In this document: piece by piece, positions 18,121 through 25,552 of the stretch
Layout of the letters: each line of letters begins with the position of its first letter
Numbering within the stretch: position 1 is the first letter of the stretch
NCBI GenBank assembly: GCA_000621905.1
Contig: JHXB01000007.1
Location: forward strand, 114,586 to 178,585
Direction: 5' to 3'
Source of the DNA: Lachnospiraceae bacterium NC2004
Lineage (GTDB): Bacteria; Bacillota; Clostridia; Lachnospirales; Lachnospiraceae
DNA length: 64,000 nucleotides
Notes under the pieces: model-generated
The model's database searches: none
What the model was told of the DNA's origin: nothing
What the model saw: only the letters and a program-made list of their open reading frames with translations
Position numbers and translations under genes: made by a program

Positions 18121-20634
18121 TTATCTCACATACCCATAGAATACATTTCCACCCGATTTAATCTTGTCATTAACATCGCTGTAAGAAGTAACGACAACCT
18201 CGTTTTTAACCGGGTCGTAATACCTGATTCTATCACTGTTAAAGCTTGTTAAGAGCACGTGATGACCATCAAGCTTTGCGATAACCGGATGTCCCTTACA
18301 GATGTAATACATCATCTCATCCATGGTACATCCCTTGAAATCAATCAAGTCACAACCAATCTCGTCATTTATAATTGTGAAAATGTCATCGTCCGACTCT
18401 TTAAGCTCTTTAAGGGTCACATCCTTGCCCTCAAAGCTAAGTATCATGCCAACACATGCCTTTAAAGAATCCTCGGCAGACGAACCGATCAGCGAAACAT
18501 CATCACCTACAGTCGCATACTCTTGAATACCTGACTTCTCCCAGATTGTCTTCTGCTTGCTGGTGATTACACCTCCGCCGCTCTCGTAGGCCTTGTCAAC
18601 AGCCTCGACAACAGACTCAACCGATGCGACAATCTCACCATTCTCATAAACATAGTATTTAAGGGAACCTGTAGCATCCGAATCTATCTCAAACATCCTA
18701 TTGTCATCAATTCTTGTCTCTTTAGCAAGCGCAAGCTCCGGAATATCATTGATATAAAGGTTGTTAGGATAGATAATGTAAAGCTCCTTATACCTTACCG
18801 TATTGTAAATGTAATCTAAAGTCACTGTATCCTTCTCATCATCATCGTTGCTCATGATCCAATCACTTCCGGCACTTACAAATGTATCTTTACGCTTCTT
18901 AGAAAGTACAATCTCAACCAAGTTACCCGTAACGTTGACATCCATAATGAACTTGTTAGAAGAAGGCGGCTCGTAGCTCTTAATAACCTTGCCGTCCCAG
19001 TTAACAATGTCAACCTCGTAAACCGGCGCTATCTCTCTCTCATTTTCAACGACAATATCGTCCTCATGAATCTTACCGAGCACCAAATCATTAGACACAA
19101 ACCCAACAACCTTAAGCCTGTCATTGGCATCAGCCGAGACCGTCATCGACTTGTCATCCGACAAATTCATAACTTTAATCGAGCGATTGTCGACGTTGAT
19201 TACTCCTAGCAAATGATGATCCGCCGAAGATACAACTCTGTCGCTCGTAACCTTCTCCATAAGCACTTCAAACCTGCGCTCCTGCATGTGAACCACATAA
19301 AGAACTCCCGAAAGGACAAGATACACATCCTGATTGTCATTCATGTAGCAGACATCCTTGACATCCTCTTTAAGCGTTGAAAACGGCTCTTTGGTAGGAA
19401 TGAACGCCTCCTCGATAATCTGCTTGTCATCCATGTCGTACTTATAAAAGAGTACACCATTCTGTCCCTCGTGCCTTCCCCTGTTCATGTAGCCGTGTAC
19501 GGCAAATGACAGATTACCCTTATCATCAAGCGAGATAAGCTGTATATCATGCTGGTTATAATTACTGTAAATATTAGAGTACTCGCCCTGCATAAACGAG
19601 AATATCTTATACATTTGAACATGCTGATAATCGTACAGATAAAGCTCTCTGTTCTTGACAAATGCAATAAGCCTATTGTCATTGGCAGTGACATACGGCA
19701 CCGTCGACTGACTGCTAATTCCCATCTTAAGCCCGTTGTTGGTAGAGCTTGTAAATGCAGGATCATAAGATGAACTGATACTTCTGTTGAAAGAAAGGAG
19801 ATACATTCTGGTCGTAGAGAACCTGACCTTGTAGTCCTCCGTAACCTCGTAATACTCAGTCACACTCTTAGAACTCTCTGCCATAATGTAGAAATTCATC
19901 CTGACACTTAAGGTGTCTTCACCGACCTCCGTGATAATCGGAGTAGGATTATATAAGAATTGCGGCTTCATGTCCGCATAAGTAATAGACTCGAAACTAT
20001 CTGTTATCGTAATATTGCCAAGATCATTGCTGACCTTACCCGGATCACTCTCGAGGTATTGCTGATAATTAAGTGCCTCATTCTTGTCGAGCAACGCTTT
20101 GTTCATGTCTGTTATGAACTTAAGCTCCTTCTCTAAGTGAAGCTTACCCTTATTAACGATATGTGTATAATAGCAAATGCTAACGCCGCTGTTCTCTATT
20201 ACAAGCTTTAAAAGATAGCCTCTGTCAGTCTTAAGTTGCATTCTCGGTTTAAGGCTGACCGTCTTATATCCCTTCTTGTTGGTCTTAAAGCCGTCTATAT
20301 CGCCGTCTTCAACAAGAGATGAACCATCATCACTTCTGACTTCGTAATGAAGCTTATTAACCTCATATCGATTCTGATCAATAACCAAACTTATCTTATT
20401 GTCAACCATTGGGGTAATAGAATTGCGCAACAAAGAGGCATCGATATCTGAAGTATATCCATGCATAGGGTTGATGTTGGTATCGGTAACATTTGCATAA
20501 ATAACAGGCAATGTCGCAGGATCCATCTCCATAGAGTAGTCACCTGAGTCACCACCTAGCAATCTGTTAATTCCGAATATGCCTCCGATGAAGCATACAA
20601 TAAACAGTAAAATCCTAAGGATTATGTGTTTCAC
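18121..20634 (-). CDS. Large exported protein with propeller-like region and C39-like C-terminal domain
   Basis: 837 residues. One N-terminal membrane segment (about 5-27) anchors or exports it. The middle (about 300-620) has repeated short beta-strand patterns (NRELYLYDYQHVQMYKIFS, GVLFYKYDMDDKQI, DVYLVLSGVLYVVHM) that suggest a beta-propeller. The last 140 residues look like a papain-fold C39-type peptidase domain: SLKACVGMILSFEGKDVTLK (Cys), then VIAKLDGHHVLLTSF (His) and YYDPVKNEV (Asp). The oxyanion Gln normally before the Cys is not obvious, so activity is uncertain. The start is GTG 20634, two bases after the deoC stop, with GAGGAGG inside the deoC end. Function unknown. Confidence 0.7.
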   Translation of the reverse strand: MKHIILRILLFIVCFIGGIFGINRLLGGDSGDYSMEMDPATLPVIYANVTDTNINPMHGYTSDIDASLLRNSITPMVDNKISLVIDQNRYEVNKLHYEVRSDDGSSLVEDGDIDGFKTNKKGYKTVSLKPRMQLKTDRGYLLKLVIENSGVSICYYTHIVNKGKLHLEKELKFITDMNKALLDKNEALNYQQYLESDPGKVSNDLGNITITDSFESITYADMKPQFLYNPTPIITEVGEDTLSVRMNFYIMAESSKSVTEYYEVTEDYKVRFSTTRMYLLSFNRSISSSYDPAFTSSTNNGLKMGISSQSTVPYVTANDNRLIAFVKNRELYLYDYQHVQMYKIFSFMQGEYSNIYSNYNQHDIQLISLDDKGNLSFAVHGYMNRGRHEGQNGVLFYKYDMDDKQIIEEAFIPTKEPFSTLKEDVKDVCYMNDNQDVYLVLSGVLYVVHMQERRFEVLMEKVTSDRVVSSADHHLLGVINVDNRSIKVMNLSDDKSMTVSADANDRLKVVGFVSNDLVLGKIHEDDIVVENEREIAPVYEVDIVNWDGKVIKSYEPPSSNKFIMDVNVTGNLVEIVLSKKRKDTFVSAGSDWIMSNDDDEKDTVTLDYIYNTVRYKELYIIYPNNLYINDIPELALAKETRIDDNRMFEIDSDATGSLKYYVYENGEIVASVESVVEAVDKAYESGGGVITSKQKTIWEKSGIQEYATVGDDVSLIGSSAEDSLKACVGMILSFEGKDVTLKELKESDDDIFTIINDEIGCDLIDFKGCTMDEMMYYICKGHPVIAKLDGHHVLLTSFNSDRIRYYDPVKNEVVVTSYSDVNDKIKSGGNVFYGYVR

Positions 20635-20636
20635 TA

Positions 20637-21290
20637 TTAGTCCTCCTCGGCGCTAAGTAGCTTAAGTGCTGAGGATGTACCTATCCTCGAGCAACCGAGC
20701 TCAATGTAATCTTCTAAATCTTCCTTGGTCTTAACTCCGCCCGCTGCCTTTATCTTGATCTTGTCTCCAATCATATCCTTAAAAAGCATAACGTCAGACT
20801 TGGTCGCACCGCCCGAACCAAAACCTGTGCTGGTTTTGATAAAGTCGGCACCCGATTCCATAACAACCTGAGTCATAGCAACTTTCTCACCCTCAGTGAG
20901 ATTGCAGGTCTCAACGATAACCTTAAGAAGCTTACCGTTACATGCCTTCTTGACCTTCTCTATCTCTTCCTTAACTTTGACAAACTGTCCCATCTTAACG
21001 TCACCTTGATTGATAACCATATCAATCTCGTCTGCTCCGTCTCTAACTGCAATCTCAGTCTCGTAAACCTTGACCTCAGTCGAATTGTATCCTAAAGGGA
21101 ACCCGATAACAGTACAAATGTTAAGGTCAGGATAGTCTGCTCTAACCCTCTTGATAAAACAAGGCGGTATACATACCGACGCAGTCTTAGCCTCGGTAGC
21201 CTCATCACACAAAGTCTTAATCTCATCATATGTCGCAACAGGATTAAGCAAGGTGTGGTCTATGTACGGAAAAATCTCTTCCTTTGTCAT
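20637..21290 (-). CDS. deoC: Deoxyribose-phosphate aldolase
   Basis: 217 residues. YIDHTLLNPVATYDEIKTLC, the KVIVETCNLTEG strand, FIKTSTGFGSGGAT and KIKAAGGVKTKEDLEDYI with the Schiff-base lysines define DeoC. It splits 2-deoxyribose-5-phosphate into acetaldehyde and glyceraldehyde-3-phosphate in nucleoside catabolism. It follows rpiB by 2 bp and has a GAGAGGG site within the end of rpiB; the pairing with a pentose-phosphate isomerase makes metabolic sense. Confidence 0.97.
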   Translation of the reverse strand: MTKEEIFPYIDHTLLNPVATYDEIKTLCDEATEAKTASVCIPPCFIKRVRADYPDLNICTVIGFPLGYNSTEVKVYETEIAVRDGADEIDMVINQGDVKMGQFVKVKEEIEKVKKACNGKLLKVIVETCNLTEGEKVAMTQVVMESGADFIKTSTGFGSGGATKSDVMLFKDMIGDKIKIKAAGGVKTKEDLEDYIELGCSRIGTSSALKLLSAEED

Positions 21291-21292
21291 AA

Positions 21293-21724
21293 TTAAACCC
21301 TCTCTATCTGAGCAATTCTTCTTAAATGTCTCTCGTCATTTGAAAATGGAGTATCAAGGAAAGTATCTACAACCTTAAGTGCAACTCCAACTCCGATAAC
21401 TCTTGCTCCCATAGCGAGAATATTGGCATCATTGTGCTCTCTCGTAAGCTCTGCAGTGTAGCAATCGTTGCACACCGAAGCTCTTATACCATTAATCTTA
21501 TTAGCAGCAATAGACATACCAATACCGGTACCGCAAATCAAAATGCCAAGTTCACACTCACCGCTGACAATTGCATTACCAACCTTGTGAGCAAATTCAG
21601 GATAATCAACAGACTCCTCACTGTCACATCCGAAGTCCTTATATTCGATGCCTCTTGCATCCAAATGCTTCATAACCTCAAGTTTTAACTGATATCCTCC
21701 GTGATCGCACGCAATAGCTATCAT
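21293..21724 (-). CDS. rpiB: Ribose-5-phosphate isomerase B
   Basis: 143 residues. MIAIACDHGGYQLKLEVMKH, CGTGIGMSIAANKINGIRAS and LTREHNDANILAMGARVIG are the RpiB/LacAB signatures, with the active-site Cys and His present. It interconverts ribose-5-phosphate and ribulose-5-phosphate. AGGAGG precedes ATG 21724. The order sua5 - ywlE-like - rpiB matches ywlC-ywlE-ywlF of Bacillus. Confidence 0.97.
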   Translation of the reverse strand: MIAIACDHGGYQLKLEVMKHLDARGIEYKDFGCDSEESVDYPEFAHKVGNAIVSGECELGILICGTGIGMSIAANKINGIRASVCNDCYTAELTREHNDANILAMGARVIGVGVALKVVDTFLDTPFSNDERHLRRIAQIERV

Positions 21725-21752
21725 AATCTAAAATCCTCCTAAAATAATATAA

Positions 21753-22208
21753 TCAAAGCTTCACTAACTTGCTGATAAACCACTTCTCAACAAGTCTGTC
21801 CAGCTCTCTGTAACAATACTCGTAATCCATAAGGTCCTTGCCATACGGATCTAAGACAGTCCCTTCTTCATCGGCAAGCTCCTTAAGAGAATAAATCTCC
21901 TTGACATCATTGTAATTATTGATGACCCTCTCCTTCTGCTTGGCATCAATAGTAATCACAATGTCAGCCGTGTCGATATCCGACTGTTCAAGTTGGAAAA
22001 CACAATCGTACTCCATAGTAAGACTGTTATTCTCCAAAATAGTTGCAATCTTAGAATTAACCGGCTCCTGAAAAAGCACAACAAGCCCTCTCGCCTTGAC
22101 TTCCATGCCCTCTAAGCCGTTAACCTTTATGTAATTATCTAAAATAGCTTTAGCCATTATCTCTCTGCCAGCATCGCCGCTACCGACAAACAAAACGCAA
22201 TATGCCAT
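21753..22208 (-). CDS. YwlE-like low-molecular-weight phosphatase homolog lacking the catalytic cysteine
   Basis: 151 residues from ATG 22208 (MAYCVLFVGSGDAGREIMAK), preceded by GAGGT at good spacing. The fold signature of LMW phosphatases is recognisable, but the P-loop that should read C-x5-R-S is G-S-G-D-A-G-R-E: Gly9 replaces the catalytic Cys, and Ser after the Arg is Glu. Arg15 and the late DPYG (Asp120, the general-acid position) remain. The context between sua5 and rpiB is exactly where YwlE, the protein-arginine phosphatase, sits in Bacillus. So this is probably a pseudo-phosphatase that may still bind ligands or partners. The nearby DPYGKDLMDYEYCYRELDRL helix fits the family. Confidence 0.8.
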   Translation of the reverse strand: MAYCVLFVGSGDAGREIMAKAILDNYIKVNGLEGMEVKARGLVVLFQEPVNSKIATILENNSLTMEYDCVFQLEQSDIDTADIVITIDAKQKERVINNYNDVKEIYSLKELADEEGTVLDPYGKDLMDYEYCYRELDRLVEKWFISKLVKL

Positions 22209-22224
22209 AACGAAATACCTCAAA

Positions 22225-23289
22225 TCAAGAAGAATGGTGCACTTTATAACCCGCCGCCTTAAGAAGTCTGTTCATAATCGCCATACCAAGCGCTTTATCA
22301 GAAAAACTAACCGAGTAAATGACATCGACCCCATCAGTATCCATCTGCCTTAGCGAAGCAAACAGATTGTGAGATACCGCCTTATAGTCATCTCTATCCC
22401 CTAAAGAAATAACCGAGTCGGCATCTATCTTATCAATTATATTGTCAGTGACTATCGCCCCTACCTTAAGTCCCTTAGACCTGTCATCTTTAATCATTCT
22501 GTCAAATGAAGACAGCACCTCCTCACTGTCTCCCTCAATAATCGTAAGCGGAGCCTTAGGCGCATAGTGCTTATATTTCATGCCCGGAGCCTTGGCAACC
22601 ATGTGCTCATCAATACCCTTGGCAAGGATGGCAGGATCGTAGATAACATTGCCAAGAACCTCTCTTATCATGTCGTCTGTCACGAATCCCGGTCTTAAAA
22701 TAGTCGGGACATCTGCCGTCATATCTATTATAGTGGACTCTAAACCGATGTCAACAGCACCACCGTCAATAATAACATCTACATTGCCCGACAAATCCTC
22801 GACGACATGCTCTGCTCTCGTAGGACTTGGTCTTCCAGAACGGTTGGCACTCGGTGCGGCAATATATCGTCCCGACCTTCTAATAAGTTCTCTCGCAATA
22901 GGATGTATAGGAAATCTTATCGCCACAGTGTCAAGACCGCCTGTTGTCTCATAAGGAACAATATCACTCTTCTTAAATATAAGAGTGACCGGGCCCGGCC
23001 AAAAAGCCTTCATAAGCTTCTTAGCATTGTCAGGAACCTCAGACGCCAACTTATAGACATCATCAAAATCAGAAATATGTATAATCAAAGGATTGTCAGA
23101 AGGTCTACCCTTAGCGGCATAAATCTTCTTAGAGGCCTCCTTAAGAAGACCATCTCCGCCCAATCCATAAACTGTCTCCGTAGGAAATGCAACGAGTCCG
23201 CCTTCTCTGATACAAGCGGCCGCTAATTCAAGCTCTTCTTCATATTGTGAAAGATTGTCTAAAGCAATCTTTAAAACCTTCGTCTCCAT
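22225..23289 (-). CDS. sua5: L-threonylcarbamoyladenylate synthase, Sua5 type
   Basis: 354 residues. The YrdC core has the KxR motif region AAKGRPSDNPLIIHISDFDD, FPTETVYGLGGDGL, TVAIRFPIHPIARELI and AAPSANRSGRPSPT with the S-A-N motif. After a linker with PGMKYKHYAPKAPLTIIEGD comes the C-terminal Sua5 domain. It makes threonylcarbamoyl-AMP for tRNA t6A modification. AAGGATT precedes ATG 23289. It heads the sua5 - pseudo-phosphatase - rpiB - deoC - C39-like run. Confidence 0.95.
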   Translation of the reverse strand: METKVLKIALDNLSQYEEELELAAACIREGGLVAFPTETVYGLGGDGLLKEASKKIYAAKGRPSDNPLIIHISDFDDVYKLASEVPDNAKKLMKAFWPGPVTLIFKKSDIVPYETTGGLDTVAIRFPIHPIARELIRRSGRYIAAPSANRSGRPSPTRAEHVVEDLSGNVDVIIDGGAVDIGLESTIIDMTADVPTILRPGFVTDDMIREVLGNVIYDPAILAKGIDEHMVAKAPGMKYKHYAPKAPLTIIEGDSEEVLSSFDRMIKDDRSKGLKVGAIVTDNIIDKIDADSVISLGDRDDYKAVSHNLFASLRQMDTDGVDVIYSVSFSDKALGMAIMNRLLKAAGYKVHHSS

Positions 23290-23371
23290 AAATAACCAAT
23301 CCTTAGCACATATATAGATAAGTATAACGCTTTTATAGTAATAAAAGCAAGTATATATTATTATATAAAAC

Positions 23372-23397
23372 GCGCCAACATTTGTTAATGTTGACGC
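23372..23397 (-). terminator. Hairpin upstream of sua5
   Basis: CAACATT with AATGTTG plus an outer GCG/CGC, loop TGTT; on the minus strand it is followed by TTTTAT. It would stop minus-strand transcription coming from the ncRNA/repeat region before sua5. Confidence 0.6.
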
Positions 23398-23448
23398 ATA
23401 AATGGAAACTTTAAATAGGGCATGCCCTACACAATATAATTCAAAAGT

Positions 23449-23722
23449 AAAAACCCTTTACGCTAAGATGTTTTGTACCGGTATAGTCTTTTACATCAAA
23501 AGGGTGTTCATCCTCCCTCCTTTCGACCTTAATATTACGGGAAGCGCGACATAATTAAAGCTACAAACTCATCGCGTGTGATAAATACATCCCAACAGCA
23601 ATCAAGTTGACCATCCCGCCTTCGAACATAACAAGGTGATTCTCCAGTAATCCTGCTTACAACTCAAATGCTTTCATAGATATTGTAAATGACCGATTAC
23701 AACTTGTCCAAAACCTGTTAGT
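23449..23722 (-). ncRNA. Candidate structured RNA (or relic of a coding element)
   Basis: Minus-strand stretch with nested complementary arms: ACAAG (23707-23703) with CTTGT (23635-23631), enclosing GTAATC/GATTAC (23700-23695 with 23652-23647), enclosing TTACAA/TTGTAA (23688-23683 with 23662-23657). A second nest pairs CGGGA/TCCCG (23618-23614 with 23542-23538) around CGCGA/TCGCG. It ends in a terminator: AAAGGGT and ACATC arms (23505-23493) with GATGT and ACCCTTT, then TTTTT. A 43-codon minus-strand frame without ATG (23663-23535) reads ...CCWDVFITRDEFVALIMSRF, so decayed coding sequence is the alternative. No known RNA class recognised, and no clear promoter. Confidence 0.4.
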
Positions 23723-23742
23723 TGTTAAAAAATAGCAAAAAA

Positions 23743-23834
23743 GTCGAATAAAGTACGAATTTCTATCCATTTCTGCACTTTTTGGTCGAATAAGGTCGAA
23801 TAAAGTACGAATTTCTATTCATTTCTGCACTTTT
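23743..23834. repeat. Two tandem 40-bp repeats
   Basis: Copies at 23743-23782 and 23795-23834, both beginning GTCGAATAAAGTACGAATTT and ending ATTTCTGCACTTTT; they differ at one base. A third short GTCGAATAA lies between them at 23785. No gene overlaps. Located just downstream of the ferredoxin terminator. Confidence 0.9.
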
Positions 23835-23846
23835 ATTTTTTTGCAC

Positions 23847-23875
23847 AAAAAAAAGATGGCTGATAAACAGCCACC
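23847..23875 (-). terminator. Terminator of the ferredoxin gene
   Basis: Minus-strand GGTGGCTG with CAGCCATC, 5-nt loop, followed by eight Ts (plus-strand A-run 23847-23854). Confidence 0.9.
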
Positions 23876-23889
23876 TTAATTCTACTAAA

Positions 23890-24060
23890 TTACTCTTCTG
23901 AGATAACGCCTGTTGGGCATGATCCTGCACAAGCTCCACATGAGATACAAGTATCTGCATCAATCTCATACTTGTCAGCACCTGCGCTGATAGCTCCTAC
24001 AGGGCAAGCTCCCTCGCAAGCTCCACACATAACGCATCCGTCGTTAATAACATATGCCAT
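23890..24060 (-). CDS. 2[4Fe-4S] ferredoxin
   Basis: 56 residues, MAYVINDGCVMCGACEGACP then DADTCISCGACAGSCPTGVI: two complete CxxCxxCxxxCP cluster motifs, the classical clostridial ferredoxin. It carries low-potential electrons, for instance to hydrogenase or, plausibly here, to the radical-SAM PFL activase whose gene lies just upstream. AAGGAGG precedes ATG 24060; an in-frame upstream ATG at 24081 would overlap this site and is rejected. Confidence 0.97.
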   Translation of the reverse strand: MAYVINDGCVMCGACEGACPVGAISAGADKYEIDADTCISCGACAGSCPTGVISEE

Positions 24061-24195
24061 AATGTCGTCCTCCTTATTCAAGAAATTACAAGCGAATTAT
24101 CGCTCAAAACTGTTATAACTTTATCATATAAATGGTTATAATTCAATAGCTTAGAGATGCCTAACATTTGTTATTTTATTGAACAATAGTTAGTC

Positions 24196-24945
24196 TTAAT
24201 CGCCCTTAACTCTGTGATAAGCAGCTCTTATTATATCTCTTGCCTTCTTACCATCATCATGTGGCAAAGGCTCCACTCCCTTAAGCGGATATTCCATGCC
24301 AAGATTCTCGTATTTAACAACACCCATAGTGTGGTAAGGAAGTACATCTAAGGCCTTGATGTTATTAAGCGATCCCAAAAACTCGCCAAGTCTTGTCAGA
24401 TACTCTTCGTTGTATGTAATTCCCGGAACTACAACATGTCTTATCCACACATCTATATTCATTCTGTCTAAGTATTTGGCAAATGCTAAAATCCTCTTGT
24501 TAGAGTGGGATGTAAGCTTCTTGTGCTCTTCGTCATCGATGTGCTTAATATCAAGAAGCACAAGGCATGTGGACTTCATGAGCCTATCAAACTTCGCCAT
24601 AATCTCCGGATTGTCCTCATCAAACATAATACCTGAAGTATCAAGACAGGTGTGGTATCCTTTAGCTCTCGCCTTCTCAAAAAGCTCAGTTACAAAATCA
24701 ATCTGCATAAGCGGCTCTCCACCCGTAACGGTGATTCCGCCCTCAGTACCGTAGTAAGGGATGTAGTCCTCAAAATCCTTAATCAGGTCATCTGTTTCTC
24801 TCTCTTCGCCTATGCCCGGCTTCCAGGTGTCAGGGTTATGACAATACAGACATCTCATGGGACATCCCTGTGCAAATATGACGTATCTTACACCCGGACC
24901 ATCAACTGTACCGAAGGTCTCTACTGAGTGTATATATCCTTTCAT
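24196..24945 (-). CDS. pflA: Pyruvate formate-lyase activating enzyme (radical SAM)
   Basis: 249 residues. The CxxxCxxC cluster motif is at Cys28, Cys32 and Cys35 (FAQGCPMRCLYCHNPDTWKP), followed by GGITVTGGEPLMQ, DTSGI, and LDIKHIDDEEHKKLTSHSNK. It abstracts a hydrogen from the radical glycine of PFL. The N-terminal ETFGTVDGPGVRYV matches PflA. AGGAGG precedes ATG 24945. It is the next gene after the split PFL cistrons but is separated from them by a strong terminator hairpin, implying it is made at a lower level than its substrate or from partial read-through. Confidence 0.96.
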   Translation of the reverse strand: MKGYIHSVETFGTVDGPGVRYVIFAQGCPMRCLYCHNPDTWKPGIGEERETDDLIKDFEDYIPYYGTEGGITVTGGEPLMQIDFVTELFEKARAKGYHTCLDTSGIMFDEDNPEIMAKFDRLMKSTCLVLLDIKHIDDEEHKKLTSHSNKRILAFAKYLDRMNIDVWIRHVVVPGITYNEEYLTRLGEFLGSLNNIKALDVLPYHTMGVVKYENLGMEYPLKGVEPLPHDDGKKARDIIRAAYHRVKGD

Positions 24946-24960
24946 ATTAGTATCCTCCTA

Positions 24961-24990
24961 AAAAAAGCGGAGGAAGATAACTTCCTCCGC
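24961..24990 (-). terminator. Internal terminator between the glycyl-radical cistron and pflA
   Basis: Minus-strand GCGGAGGAAG paired with CTTCCTCCGC around a 4-nt loop, followed by a T-run (plus-strand A-run from 24961). The pflA ribosome site AGGAGG begins right after the T-run. Looks like an attenuator that sets the PFL to activase ratio. Confidence 0.85.
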
Positions 24991-25005
24991 ACAAGTTACA
25001 ATCAA

Positions 25006-25251
25006 TTAAAGAGACTCATGGAAAGTACGTGAGATAACGTCATCCTGCTGCTCTTTAGTGAGCTTGATGAAGTTAACAGCATATCCTGAAACACGGATAG
25101 TAAGCTGTGGATAGTTCTCAGGATGAGCCTGAGCATCCAAAAGGGTCTCTCTGTTAAGTACGTTGACATTAAGATGATATCCACCTTTCTCGGTGTAACC
25201 ATCAAGCAAATTTACCAGGTTATCTACCTGATTCTCTGTTGGCTGTGACAT
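25006..25251 (-). CDS. Separate glycyl-radical domain of pyruvate formate-lyase
   Basis: 81 residues with the complete C-terminal PFL domain: [45 protein letters not shown] (radical glycine Gly56) and [18 protein letters not shown]. It corresponds to about the last 80 residues of E. coli PflB. E. coli GrcA/YfiD is a similar stand-alone spare part, but there the main enzyme is intact; here the main enzyme at 25553-27580 lacks this domain. It has its own ATG and AGGAGGA site, 12 bp after the 77-residue cistron, so this is not a frameshift artefact. It must assemble with the core in trans to give activity. Confidence 0.92.
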   Translation of the reverse strand: MSQPTENQVDNLVNLLDGYTEKGGYHLNVNVLNRETLLDAQAHPENYPQLTIRVSGYAVNFIKLTKEQQDDVISRTFHESL

Positions 25252-25263
25252 AATAAATTCCTC

Positions 25264-25497
25264 CTAAATTGTTTTAATCTTATCGTTCTCGTATGATGAA
25301 TAATCGTCCATTCCCTCAAGGAGAGTCGGGGCCTGACACGAAAGATTGCCTTTCGCACAGTCAATGCAACCGAGCTCCTCGACTTCCTTCTCATTCGAGG
25401 TTCCGTTCACGTCCACATTCATGTGGCCGCCGCCTCTACTCATAAAGCCGTCCAACATAGCCACGATATCATCTACCTGTGAATTCGCATCAGACAT
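25264..25497 (-). CDS. Cys-rich paralog of the glycyl-radical domain N-terminus, unknown function
   Basis: 77 residues. The first 30 (SQVDDIVAMLDGFMSRGGGH, then MNVDV) align with the start of the radical domain encoded next door ([20 protein letters not shown], then LNVNV). After that the sequence diverges: no RVSGY radical loop, instead three cysteines (Cys44, Cys47, Cys54 in LGCIDCAKGNLSCQAP) and an acidic tail. It has its own AAGGAGGAG site and ATG, 55 bp after the core gene. Possible roles: a cap holding the core's empty docking groove, an assembly factor, or a redox or metal switch. All are inference; I know no named family. Confidence 0.75.
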   Translation of the reverse strand: MSDANSQVDDIVAMLDGFMSRGGGHMNVDVNGTSNEKEVEELGCIDCAKGNLSCQAPTLLEGMDDYSSYENDKIKTI

Positions 25498-25552
25498 TCT
25501 AACTCCTCCTTCTTAATAGTCAATCAATGCATGCTTTCACTTATATTGAATA

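Noticed and set aside
23763..23981. 72-codon minus-strand frame overlapping the ferredoxin gene
   Set aside because: It is out of frame with the ferredoxin gene and runs through its terminator and the tandem repeats.
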